From: Romanomermis culicivorax
Lineage: Eukaryota; Nematoda; Enoplea; Mermithida; Mermithidae
Length of the DNA stretch: 64,000 nucleotides
Assembly (NCBI GenBank): GCA_963922205.1
Contig: CAWUHX010000064.1
Coordinates: 310,001-374,000 of the forward strand
Direction: 5' to 3'
Shown here: positions 55,650 through 64,000 of the stretch, piece by piece
Layout of the letters: every line of letters begins with the position of its first letter
How positions within the stretch are numbered: position 1 is the stretch's first letter
Made by a program: the position numbers and the translations under genes
The notes under the pieces: model-generated
Seen by the model: the letters and a program-made list of their open reading frames with translations, nothing else
What the model was told of the DNA's origin: nothing
Databases searched by the model: none

Positions 55650-58018
55650 ATGAAGTCGGAAGCTGATCTCCCTTCACAGATCGAGAACAAAGTCCAGGCA
55701 GCATTTGAGAATGCTCTTGGACCCCTCAACCAAAAGTTAGAGGCCATGAATGGTCGGAGGCACCCTCCCGTGTCCAGCTTTATGGCCCCTCCCACCTTCT
55801 CCGGTGCTTTTGGTGAGTCTATCACCGATTTTATGTCGCATCTTACTCGTTTCTTTACACTCCAGGGTGTAAGCGAAACGGATCATGCGTATAAAATCGC
55901 TTTTCTGGAGTCATGCCCCACGGGTCCTGCTCTCGCCTCCTACCGGGACTTTAGCAGCAGCACTCCAATACCTACCCGCTACGAAGAGTTTACGGCTTTT
56001 CTACGGAGAGATTTTCCGGTAGGGCGCGACTCTGACCTGCATCAGCAGCTGATCCAAGATCGACTGCAGAAGCCGACAGAGTCCGCGATAGTCTACCTTG
56101 AGCACCTCAAGAGACTATCCAGGGTAGCGTATCCAGATCTCGCGACGGATGTCCGAGATTCTATCATCAAACCTATCTTTCTGCGGGGACTGAAGCCGGT
56201 CCTCCGAGATAGTATCAAGTTTAGGGAGTTCACGACTCTTGAAGAGACACTCAAGGCAGCCTGTTACGCAGAATCCCAAATCTTTCGGGACGAGATCCGG
56301 TACACTGCTCCATCTAACGCCGTTTTCTCTTCAGAACCTAAACACGCCGGATATAATCCCGAAATGCCTAACAGAAGCGCAAACGGTCGTCAGAGCAACG
56401 CTCCAACGTCGTCATCCTCCGCCGATGAGGTTCGCCCCTTGAAACAGGAAATGGCCAGGCTCACGGCCCACGTAGCGAAGCTCACGGCCCAGCAACGTGC
56501 ACCCACGCCAATCCAACAGACGCCGCCTCCACAGCCGTCGACACCAAATCAGTCCGCCGGGCGACGCTCGTCAGGAGCACACCTCCAAACGTGCTCCCTC
56601 CACGGACTGTGTACACATAGCGACGCCGACTGCCGGGCCCAGCATCCCACCGGTGCCGCTCCCGGTAACAACGCCGCTAACGGTGGTCGCTGTTATTTTT
56701 GCCGTACAGGTGCCCACCCCACGGACCGATGTGATAGGCCATGCCCTTATTGTCGTCAAGTGCGAGTGCACCGATCAACTGCCTGTCCGCAGCGCAATCC
56801 GGCAAACGCGGGTGAGAATGACTACCAAAATACTGGTTATTCTTCCCAGGGGACAAATGTGTATCATCAAATAAATGGTTATCACCCTCCTAACGGGATG
56901 GGGAACCAATATCGGCAGCCCATACGCCGCAACAACGCCGTTGGGGCTCCCGATGGCCCTCCTCATCCAGATCCTCTTGATCTGGATGATGAGGCACTTG
57001 CTGAACACCTGACAGATCCTTCACAACAGTGTTATCCTGTCTGCGTAATCAGTATCGGCTTTTCAGTGGTCCAAGCTGCCCAGGTACCCGTACCGATGAA
57101 CGTATCAGACATACCGCTGCCACCACCACCACCAAGGTATGCAATGCCGGTCACCCTGGACCCCTCAACGACACCGCAGTTTGTTGGCCACGCTAACATC
57201 TCAGTCTACGACTCTATCGATTTCTTGTTCACAGCGCCATCGCCCGTCCAAGACGCGATGTTGGCCATCTGGTCAGTTGACCTGGCCAAGAAATACCCGC
57301 ATTTGCCGTGGACTCTGCTCAACGAGCCATCGCATGTCGAAGCGCTCACAGCTGCCGACGTGGTGCTTGCGGCACCTGTATCAATGCGACTCTTACGACC
57401 CGACGTGGCCCGACGGGCACTCGAGTTCATTGCCAATGGGACTATCACAATCTCGCCCATCGAGAAGTTCTTATTGGATGGGGAGCCATCCTCGCCTTCG
57501 GTCGATGCCGTCCGCCGAGCAGTCGAACAGGCCAGTTGGATCCTCCTGCCTGCTGTCGCGGCCACATCACCGACAGCAGCGCCTCTGTTGCCGCTACACC
57601 GCCAACAGAAATGGACATTACTGCTTCCTCGCCTCCGGCTAAGGAACCCGCAAATGATCCTACATCGCCGGCAACAGCCCAAACCACACTGTCGGCACCA
57701 GCCCAAAGTACACCGTCGGCACCAGCCCAACATACATCATCGGCAACAGCCCAAACCAAATCGCCGGCGCCAGCCCAAGAGACATCTCCGACCGCTGCGA
57801 CCAAGTCGCCCCTCGTCGAACACATGGCCGTCGACGAGATCTTACGTCCGGTTAACGAAGATGTCAGCATTGTTGAGGAATCTCTGTTCCCAACGGCAGT
57901 CGCCCCACGGTCGCCAAAAGTCGGTATCCTCCGGGAAATCCACCCGTGTGGTGGATTGGTCCTCGATTTCCCCGGCCAGGAACCCATCTCGTCTGACAGC
58001 GACGAAGAAGAAATCTGA
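55650..58018 (+). CDS. gag: Copy III Gag
   Basis: First ATG of a frame open since about 55488; the same Met starts gag in copy II. Residues 1-210 form the capsid-like region (PPTFSGAFGESITDFMSHL; FLESCPTGPALASYRDF; LEHLKRLSRVAYPDL). A zinc-binding cluster starts near residue 315: CSLHGLCTHSDADC, then CYFCRTGAHPTDRC, then CPYCRQVRVHRSTAC. Next come an acidic DLDDEALAEHLTD segment and a C-terminal domain (AIWSVDLAKKYPHLPWTLLNE...RRALEFIANGTI). Around 57.59 kb homology to copy I passes from this frame to the -1 frame, which carries five 8-residue APAQ-type repeats and an acidic end (SSDSDEEEI, TGA at 58018). So the natural Gag end needs either a frameshift or correction of an indel; the original frame itself stays open into env. 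Confidence 0.82.
57669..57788 (+). repeat. 24-bp coding minisatellite in gag tail
   Basis: Five tandem 24-bp units (CGGCACCAGCCCAAAGTACA-type). They encode the 8-residue APAQxTxS repeat in the -1 frame and a basic His/Arg/Gln/Pro repeat in the env-pol frame. Copy I has no such expansion. Confidence 0.8.
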
Positions 58019-58046
58019 CACTGCCCCTCAGGCCAGATTTGTGAAA

Positions 58047-59800
58047 ATGTGTGAACACTTACAAACCACGTTTGTACAGTTGTTTTTGATAATAAAATTG
58101 ACCTTGGTAACATCACTGTTTCTAGGGGTGAGTTTGTCAGCACCGGCGGCTCAGTATCAATTTTGTGGTCTCTCAAGAAGCGGACATCCACTTGAGTTAC
58201 CCCAACGTGTAGAGTGTAAACCACCGCAATCTTCATGGAGCCCGCGGCGCATGAACGTTATGGTGTATGTCCCTAGCTCAGACCTGATTACAACCACAGC
58301 CTGGAAATACACATTGCGCACCCACAAAGTCTGCACCAACACTGGTTTCTTCGGCTCTAGGGGCATTACTGCAGACGTCATTACCACTCAGCACTTAGCG
58401 CCTGCGGCCTGCACGCTAGCACATCCCACTAAGATGTTTGGCTCACAAAAACTTGTCGGCATTCGCCCTGGCTTTTATAGCACAAACCAAACATTGGAAG
58501 TGATGTACGAATGGTGCTGCAGCGACGTCTGCAAGACAGTGACTAACCTCTTCATCGAGGAGGGACAAGTCGCTTCGTGGGACGGCACTACGGCCTTAAG
58601 CACCTTAGGCGATGTAGGTGGATGCAGTCCCACTGCAGGCCAGTGCACTACTCTAGACGGGGTCATTGTCTGGCCTGCACAAAACTTCACGGCGCGGTGT
58701 CATTATCACCCCAAGGGAAATTACACTGCGTCCATGTCGGGGAACCACGTCATCATCGATGATCTACAGGTTGCCCTCAAGATCCCGGGAAACTCCCGTG
58801 TCTTCCAACTGTGCCCAGAACTACGTTCCACCACAGTCCGGACGGATCAGGGTCTTCTCCTTCGCATCCACGGGAGATACAATTTGACCCAAAACTTGTT
58901 CAGAGTGGCAACGGACAGCCGTCCCGATCCTGTCAATGCCAAACTGAACTATCTGGCTCAGCAGATCAAGGAGTCGGAAATTAACGGTTTCCGGTTCACG
59001 TGGCTTGAGCTCTGCTCTCACGCTCAACGCTATCTTGATCTGACTTGGCAGTTGCTTCGCTTCGACCCTACCCTGGGTGCCCGGGCATTCCTCCAGAGGA
59101 ATGACCTGACGGCGGAATTCACAGGCGATGCGCTGACAATATGGCCGTGTCAGAAGGTCAACGCCACCTACGTTTATCACTCGTACCGGGTGGGGAACGT
59201 TTGCTACAAGTACTTACCTGTACAGGTTGGCGGCACCATCTACTTCGCCACCCCCGGTGGTCCGGATCTCATTAGATCTAGCCCAATTGTGCCGTGTCAT
59301 CACCACTTTACAGGGATTTTCCGAAATCGCTCGGGCTGGTTTACTGAGTCTGGCGCGGTCCATGTGAGCCACATCCCACTGGAACTCTTCTGGAAGCAGC
59401 GTTTCAACATCACTCACTTTGAGGCACCGGCGCTCTTCCATGACCAGTTGGCGATGACCCCTTCAAACTTTGCCTTCTTTAAACAGTACGTTTACAAGAC
59501 TGAGCAAATTGAAGCGGTATTAAACCGGCTGGTAAACTTTACCGCTGGTCTATCCCTGCAACCAGACGCCATCTACCAGGCCTTTGCAGGGGTAGGAACC
59601 GACATCAAGGCCTCTCTGGAAGGTGTCGGTTTGGCAGCAAACCATGTTATTACGGGTCAACAACACACCCTCGCCCAGGGCTTGCATGCTGTCCTCAGCG
59701 GGCCGGTCCAGTTGATCTTTAACATCCTAATTACCCTGACAGTGCTGATCGGTGCCGGATACCTTGCCTATCTTGGTGTATCTTATTATCTCAGTTACCG
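58047..59800 (+). other. env: Copy III Env-like glycoprotein domain
   Basis: Signal peptide with hydrophobic core LFLIIKLTLVTSLFLG and a likely cleavage before or in AQYQFCG. The ectodomain of about 520 residues holds many cysteines, including HKVCTNTGFFG, WCCSDVCKTVTN and GQCTTLDGVIVW, and N-glycosylation sequons such as NFT, NYT, NLT and NAT. A helical membrane-proximal part (QYVYKTEQIEAVLNRLVNF; ASLEGVGLAANHVITGQQHTL) resembles the heptad/stem region of viral fusion proteins in position. The anchor LIFNILITLTVLIGAGYLAYLG is followed by a basic stretch (RLRSKQVRFVSR), consistent with a cytoplasmic start. I cannot assign it to a fusion-protein class by eye. Confidence 0.72.
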
Positions 59801-62800
59801 TCTGCGGAGCAAACAGGTCAGGTTTGTTAGCCGTTTCTCCCCGTTGGGTCTTTACCGTAAAGTCCAACGCTGGATCGGTTTTCACTACGTGCAAAACGAT
59901 GTGCCCTCCCAGCTTGACCGAATCACACCGTGCTTCGTCGTGCTGCTGGACACCAAGGAAACTCCTGCTTTCCTTGACACGGGTTGCCCACGTACTATCA
60001 TTAGCCAACGTCTTCATAAGGCCTTGGCTAAAGAAAGTCCGAAGGCGGTCATGGCGTTCCAGCAACATCACGACTTTAACCCATTGATGAGCATCAATGG
60101 TAAAGCCGTTCATACCATCCTTTCAGGACCATATGAAATCATGTTGCCCGGAAACCGCCAGCCGAACACACGGATCGATGTACATCTCCATGTGTGCAAG
60201 ACTACGTCTCCCTTCTGGGCACCTGTTGACCTCATACTCGGACTGGACTTCTTAGAACAGTTCAAGAACATTATGTTTGACTACCAATGTAATGTTTGTC
60301 GGCTGGACGCGGTAGAATTACCCCTCCTGCTGACCACGCCGGAGATTGACCAGATCGACCCCTGGTGGGAGAACACTCGTGCTCTCTCGCGAAACTCACA
60401 CAGGTCGGGATCACGATCGCGGTCCAGGGCTTCGTCCATCTCTCCGCCACACTCACGGGCCTCCTCAGTCGCCTCATCACGTGGGTCAACTAGGGGATCC
60501 CGGGCCTCTTCTAGACGGGCAAGTCGTCATCTGTCGACCTTGCACGGGTCAGGTTGCCCTCGACCTCCGCCTGGAACCTCTCCAGTTACGCTAGAGAAGG
60601 GCCGATACCGTGAGCCAAGTGATTCAGATGCTCCGACATCACCCGTGCCGAACGCGCCTCCGCTATCGGACACCGAGGTTGAATCGCTAGGAGCTACTCA
60701 GAGTCCGAAGGATCACTCAGACCACGTACTAACGGTGCAGGATGAGTCCACCCTTCTGAATGACCCGGAACCCTCCGTCGGATACGCTCTAGTAGGTCTT
60801 CTACGTCGTACAGGACTGCCGATTCCAAAGCGGTCCGGTAAGACCAAACACGCTAGTGGTGCCACCACACCTGATTCCGGTCATGTGGTCACCGCTTTTT
60901 ACCCAAATGATATTCGGACACCCCATATCAAAGTTCTCCTCAACAACTGGGTAGAAGCGAAGACACTGGTCGACACAGGAGCTGTTTTCTCACTCCTGGA
61001 CCACAAGTTAGCGGCCCAGCTGCCCAACTTGTCACTATCACCAACCAGGGCACGCCCTATTGCAGCCAATGGGTCCCCGATCCCACTGCTAGGAGCAGCC
61101 TACATCACAGTTACAGTGGCTGATGTCTCTGAACGGATTCAGGTCCAAATACAGGAGAACTGTTCAGCTGAACTGGTCCTTGGAACCAACTTCCTTGGCC
61201 GGTTCAATTGTGTCAGCTTGAACTGGGAGAAATCCTTCCTCCAGTTCAAGGAAAATAGAATTCCCTGTGACGGTCTCATCCACAGTCCACCTTCTGCCCG
61301 CGGCGCTTTGCCCCTGAAGGACTTGGTGATTCTAGAGCCTCGCTCCCTGACACGATTCACTGTCCCTGTCCCACCAATCTATACGAGCTTGCCTGAGGTG
61401 GCCTTCTTTCCGAAGCACCTCACCGGATCTCAAAGACACGTATATTTTGCTGGAAGCGTGAGTACCGTGACCAACGGTCACATACCACTTCAGGTAGTCA
61501 ACCCGAGTACTCATTCGGTGGTTCTCTACCCACACACGACCATCGGTCATGTGCAGATGCATAGTGAGCCCTCACGGGAATCACCGGTCGACTCAGACAC
61601 CGTCCTCGACCGTCAGTGGGTCGAAGCCAATGCTGTAATCTCACCGGACATCTCCCCTCGGGACCGGGCAGCCTTACTCGATCTGCTGGTTGCATACACC
61701 GACCTTTATGCTCTTGATGAAAAGGACACAGGTTCCACTGATCTCGTCCAGCACGAAATCAGCACGGGCGATGCCCGCCCAGTCCGCCGTTTTCCTTACC
61801 GGTCCTCACCTAAGGAAAAGGATCTCATCATGCAGGAGGTCAAGGCGCTCCAGGAGAAAGGTATTATTCGGCCCAGCACGTCTCCGTGGGCTACTAATAC
61901 CGTCCTGGTGCGCAAGAACAACGGTTCTCACCGTATGTGTGTTGACTTTCGTGGTCTTAACGAGGTCACGAAAAAGGATGTCTACCCTCTCCCGCGGATA
62001 GATGACATCCTCGACACACTCAAGGGTATGAAGTATTTCACTACCCTTGACCAGGCTAACGCTTATTGGTCAATCCCGATTGCCGAGGCCGATAAGGAAA
62101 AGACGGCTTTTAACACGCCTATTGGACTTTACAAATTCAATTACTTGCCTTTCGGTTTATGCAACGCGCCAGGGACATTTCAACGCCTTATGGACCTCCT
62201 CCTTACTGGAATCCAATGGCGCACGGTTCTGACTTATCTCGACGACATTTTGGTGTTCGGGAACTCTCACACCCAAATGCTTGAGCGCCTGGCAGATGTG
62301 TTCGCCCGTCTTCGCCGGGATGGAATGAAGCTCAGACTGAGCAAGTGCAAATTCTCGCACTCAGAGGTAGAATACCTAGGCTATCGCATCTCACAGAGCG
62401 GCCTAGAACCTGACCAAGCCAAGCTGGCCGCCGTCCAAAACCTACCCATTCCACAAAACGCCAAAGACATCAAGTCCTTCCTAGGCCTCGTGTCTTACTA
62501 CAGGCGTTTCATCCCTGGTTGTGCCCGGCTCAGCGAGCCACTCACCAAGCTCTTACGGAAGGAAACTACTTTCCAGTGGTCAAAACCTCAGCAGGAGGCG
62601 TTCGATGAACTCCGCCGCCTGCTGACCAACCCTCCTATCCTGCGCCATCCGGACTTTTCGAAATCCTTTATCCTTCAAACTGATGCAAGTATTTCGGGGA
62701 TAGGAGCGGTTCTTAGCCAGTTAGACGAACATGGATACGACCATCCTGTCGCGTACGCCAGCCGAGGGTTAACAGCGGCCGAGAAAAACTACTCCATTAC

Positions 62801-64000
62801 AGAACTGGAGACTCTCGCTGTTGTCCATTTCGTCAAGCACTTTCGACCATACCTCTTCCAGCACGAGGTGGTCGTTCAGACTGACCATACCGCGGTCAAA
62901 GCAGTGTTGGAGAAGCCTAACCCCTCTGCTCGGATCGCTCGGTGGGGACTCGCGCTCGCCGAATTCAAACTGACAATTCGGCCGCGAAAAGGTCAGTCTA
63001 ATGGTAATGCTGACACATTATCACGCCTGCCGGATCCTAACTCCCTCACCGGTCAGAGTATTGATGATACTCCCCTCTACAGACCTGAGGGGCACGTTAT
63101 GATGATCACCGATGGTGCGCAGCACCTGGCGCGATCCAGGACCTTGACCGATGGTGTGCAGCACCTGGCGCGTTCAAGTAATTCAGCACCGATCACTGTT
63201 GGCGCGGAGCGCCCGGTACGATCAGAGTCTTATGCCGAGATATCCGTCGGTGCGCAGCACCCCGACCTTTTCGCTGCTCAGCTGGAGGATCCGGAATTAG
63301 CCAACATCATTCGCTCTCTTAAGCCTCTGGGCGACCAGAATGATGTGCGAGGCTACCATCTGTTGGATAACGTTCTTCAGAAATGGACAGGCGAGTCCAA
63401 TAAGATCGTCATACCCAGATCCATGGTTACTACCATTATCCGGGCTCATCACGATGACATCTTAGCTGGACACTTCGGTGCTAAACGTACTGCGCGGCTC
63501 ATTGCTCGCAGGTACCACTGGCCCTCCCTCAGTCGGGATGTAAAGTCCTTCTGTCAGCGGTGTGATCTTTGCCAACGGAATAAGCACGCTCGAAAGAAAA
63601 CCACTGCGACCCTGAAACCTATCACCATCACGGGACCGTTTCACCGGGTAGGTGTCGACTGCATGGGACCAATGACCACTAGCGAAGCTGGCAACCGTTT
63701 CATCGTAGTCTTTATCGACTACTTTACGAAATGGGTCGAAGCTTTTGCTACTCCGGACATCACTGCGCACACCATTGCCCGGCTGTTTGTAACGCAAATT
63801 GTCTGCCGGCACGGGGCACCGCAGATTCTTCAGTCAGATCGTGGCACTGATTTCACATCAAAACTGATGACTGAGATCACTGCGATCTGCGCAACGAAGA
63901 AAATCCACTCTACCGCCTATCATCCGATGACCAACGGCGAAGTGGAAAGAGCTAATCAGACGCTAGCCACACGGCTACGTATGTATGTTCATCAAGGACA
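58047..64000 (+). CDS. env-pol: Copy III Env-Pol polyprotein (3' incomplete)
   Basis: A single frame without stops from ATG 58047, 28 nt after the Gag-tail TGA, to the window end (over 1980 codons). Order: signal peptide (residues 1-35), Cys-rich ectodomain (36-555), membrane segment (556-581), protease 1 (DTG at 644, LGLDF at 732), Ser/Arg-rich linker, protease 2 (DTG at 976, LGTNF at 1046), RT (YLDD at 1397), RNase H (first Asp at 1546), and integrase (zinc site, Asp 1871, Asp 1931, Glu 1967). If translated as one chain, Env would be inserted in the ER membrane with Pol on the cytosolic side. The frame is also continuous with the Gag N-terminal frame. The start at 58047 is chosen because it directly precedes the signal peptide. 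Confidence 0.85.
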   Translation, partial: MCEHLQTTFVQLFLIIKLTLVTSLFLGVSLSAPAAQYQFCGLSRSGHPLELPQRVECKPPQSSWSPRRMNVMVYVPSSDLITTTAWKYTLRTHKVCTNTGFFGSRGITADVITTQHLAPAACTLAHPTKMFGSQKLVGIRPGFYSTNQTLEVMYEWCCSDVCKTVTNLFIEEGQVASWDGTTALSTLGDVGGCSPTAGQCTTLDGVIVWPAQNFTARCHYHPKGNYTASMSGNHVIIDDLQVALKIPGNSRVFQLCPELRSTTVRTDQGLLLRIHGRYNLTQNLFRVATDSRPDPVNAKLNYLAQQIKESEINGFRFTWLELCSHAQRYLDLTWQLLRFDPTLGARAFLQRNDLTAEFTGDALTIWPCQKVNATYVYHSYRVGNVCYKYLPVQVGGTIYFATPGGPDLIRSSPIVPCHHHFTGIFRNRSGWFTESGAVHVSHIPLELFWKQRFNITHFEAPALFHDQLAMTPSNFAFFKQYVYKTEQIEAVLNRLVNFTAGLSLQPDAIYQAFAGVGTDIKASLEGVGLAANHVITGQQHTLAQGLHAVLSGPVQLIFNILITLTVLIGAGYLAYLGVSYYLSYRLRSKQVRFVSRFSPLGLYRKVQRWIGFHYVQNDVPSQLDRITPCFVVLLDTKETPAFLDTGCPRTIISQRLHKALAKESPKAVMAFQQHHDFNPLMSINGKAVHTILSGPYEIMLPGNRQPNTRIDVHLHVCKTTSPFWAPVDLILGLDFLEQFKNIMFDYQCNVCRLDAVELPLLLTTPEIDQIDPWWENTRALSRNSHRSGSRSRSRASSISPPHSRASSVASSRGSTRGSRASSRRASRHLSTLHGSGCPRPPPGTSPVTLEKGRYREPSDSDAPTSPVPNAPPLSDTEVESLGATQSPKDHSDHVLTVQDESTLLNDPEPSVGYALVGLLRRTGLPIPKRSGKTKHASGATTPDSGHVVTAFYPNDIRTPHIKVLLNNWVEAKTLVDTGAVFSLLDHKLAAQLPNLSLSPTRARPIAANGSPIPLLGAAYITVTVADVSERIQVQIQENCSAELVLGTNFLGRFNCVSLNWEKSFLQFKENRIPCDGLIHSPPSARGALPLKDLVILEPRSLTRFTVPVPPIYTSLPEVAFFPKHLTGSQRHVYFAGSVSTVTNGHIPLQVVNPSTHSVVLYPHTTIGHVQMHSEPSRESPVDSDTVLDRQWVEANAVISPDISPRDRAALLDLLVAYTDLYALDEKDTGSTDLVQHEISTGDARPVRRFPYRSSPKEKDLIMQEVKALQEKGIIRPSTSPWATNTVLVRKNNGSHRMCVDFRGLNEVTKKDVYPLPRIDDILDTLKGMKYFTTLDQANAYWSIPIAEADKEKTAFNTPIGLYKFNYLPFGLCNAPGTFQRLMDLLLTGIQWRTVLTYLDDILVFGNSHTQMLERLADVFARLRRDGMKLRLSKCKFSHSEVEYLGYRISQSGLEPDQAKLAAVQNLPIPQNAKDIKSFLGLVSYYRRFIPGCARLSEPLTKLLRKETTFQWSKPQQEAFDELRRLLTNPPILRHPDFSKSFILQTDASISGIGAVLSQLDEHGYDHPVAYASRGLTAAEKNYSITELETLAVVHFVKHFRPYLFQHEVVVQTDHTAVKAVLEKPNPSARIARWGLALAEFKLTIRPRKGQSNGNADTLSRLPDPNSLTGQSIDDTPLYRPEGHVMMITDGAQHLARSRTLTDGVQHLARSSNSAPITVGAERPVRSESYAEISVGAQHPDLFAAQLEDPELANIIRSLKPLGDQNDVRGYHLLDNVLQKWTGESNKIVIPRSMVTTIIRAHHDDILAGHFGAKRTARLIARRYHWPSLSRDVKSFCQRCDLCQRNKHARKKTTATLKPITITGPFHRVGVDCMGPMTTSEAGNRFIVVFIDYFTKWVEAFATPDITAHTIARLFVTQIVCRHGAPQILQSDRGTDFTSKLMTEITAICATKKIHSTAYHPMTNGEVERANQTLATRLRMYVHQG
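59880..61270 (+). other. Tandem aspartic-protease-like domains
   Basis: Domain 1: CFVVLLDTKETPAFLDTGCPRTIIS, then HDFNPLMSINGKAVHT and LILGLDFLEQF. Domain 2: HIKVLLNNWVEAKTLVDTGAVFSLL, then RPIAANGSPIPLLGAAYITVTV and LVLGTNFLGRF. Each has the beta-strand-DTG, flap-like and second-hairpin LG-x-[DN]-F pattern of retropepsins. Between them is a Ser/Arg-rich stretch (HRSGSRSRSRASS) and a Pro-rich linker. A retropepsin acts as a dimer of one DTG chain, so two per polyprotein is unexpected. Both are also present in copy I, and their LG-x-x-F blocks survive in copy II. Confidence 0.78.
61690..64000 (+). other. pol: Copy III RT, RNase H and integrase domains
   Basis: RT: RRFPYRSSPKEKDLI, HRMCVDFRGLNEVTKKDVYPLP, LDQANAYWSIPI, LPFGLCNAPGTFQRLMD, TYLDDILVF and LGYRIS. 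RNase H: DFSKSFILQTDASISGIGAVL, YSITELETLAVVHFVKHF, QTDHTAVKAVL and NGNADTLSRL. A linker with DGAQHLARS repeats follows. Integrase: HHDDILAGHFGAKR with CDLC, VDCMGPMTT, DYFTKWVEAF, QSDRGTDFTS and NGEVERANQ, with 35 residues between the second Asp and Glu as in DD35E enzymes. The domain order (RT-RH-INT) and sequence style place it in Ty3/gypsy (Metaviridae). The integrase C-terminal domain lies outside the window. Confidence 0.9.

Larger units (their letters stand above)
50602..64000 (+). mobile_element. Copy III: apparently intact gag-env-pol LTR retroelement (3' end beyond window)
   Basis: 5' LTR, leader with hairpin array, gag, and an env-pol frame with no stop codon up to the window edge inside the integrase. 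All catalytic motifs checked are present: both protease DTGs, RT YLDD, RNase H Asp and integrase DDE. It is clearly homologous to copies I and II but more diverged from them than they are from each other, so it represents a separate and probably younger subfamily. The remaining integrase C-terminus, any 3' genes and the 3' LTR lie outside the window. Confidence 0.9.

Noticed and set aside
57206..58236. Long minus-strand ORFs of 175 and 263 codons opposite gag
   Set aside because: GC-rich antisense frames across the 24-bp minisatellite; no motif, and copy I lacks them as open frames of similar sequence.

Overview
The window is repeat-rich DNA from an animal nuclear genome, most likely an invertebrate. 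A nematode is plausible, on three grounds: pyrimidine-rich TTTTCAG-type splice acceptors, frequent TACTGTAG/CTACAGTA words, and long AAATTTTTCAA low-complexity DNA. The species cannot be fixed from sequence alone. Host genes are nearly absent. I see only a terminal exon near 3.3 kb, a possible gene end near 33.4 kb, and an intact 496-codon orphan ORF on the minus strand at 33.7-35.2 kb. Almost everything else is LTR retroelements and small non-coding repeats.

Layout. 1-5.8 kb: non-coding DNA, a host terminal exon, a decayed tyrosine-recombinase fragment with a tRNA-like sequence beside it, and dispersed repeats. 5.85-12.35 kb: element A, an env-bearing Ty3/gypsy-like relic with one full 3' LTR, a 5' LTR stub, and protease plus RT deleted. 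12.35-20.4 kb: a heavily decayed Ty3/gypsy-type pol on the minus strand (RT, RNase H and integrase remnants) followed by unrecognised minus-strand ORFs; it is interrupted by a dispersed repeat and by a TA-flanked MITE. 21.68-31.85 kb, 35.5-47.2 kb and 50.6-64.0 kb: three copies (I, II, III) of one retroelement lineage with 1.42-1.43 kb LTRs (TGTCAC...GTGACA). Copy I is 5' truncated and keeps its 3' LTR. Copy II keeps its 5' LTR and leader but has lost most of env and its 3' end. Copy III is intact as far as the window edge.

The most interesting object is copy III and its relatives. The gene order is LTR - about 4 kb structured leader - gag - env - protease - protease - RT - RNase H - integrase. 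The env-like glycoprotein (signal peptide, Cys-rich ectodomain, one clear membrane anchor) lies between gag and pol and is in one uninterrupted reading frame with pol. The predicted product is a membrane-anchored Env whose cytoplasmic tail is the whole polymerase polyprotein. Two successive aspartic-protease-like domains, each with a DTG and a downstream LG-x-x-F motif, separate env from RT. The same gag-env order is seen in the distantly related element A, so the arrangement is not an artefact of one copy. The leader holds about ten tandem units of TGACGTCA/TGACGTCT followed by a short hairpin whose stem changes in a compensatory way from unit to unit. This looks like a selected RNA-structure array.

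The copies show different routes to non-autonomy: in-frame nonsense codons plus a PR-RT deletion in element A, 5' truncation and frameshifts in copy I, and an env-ectodomain deletion with a mutated RT active site in copy II. Only copy III could plausibly still be functional, and its 3' end lies outside the window.
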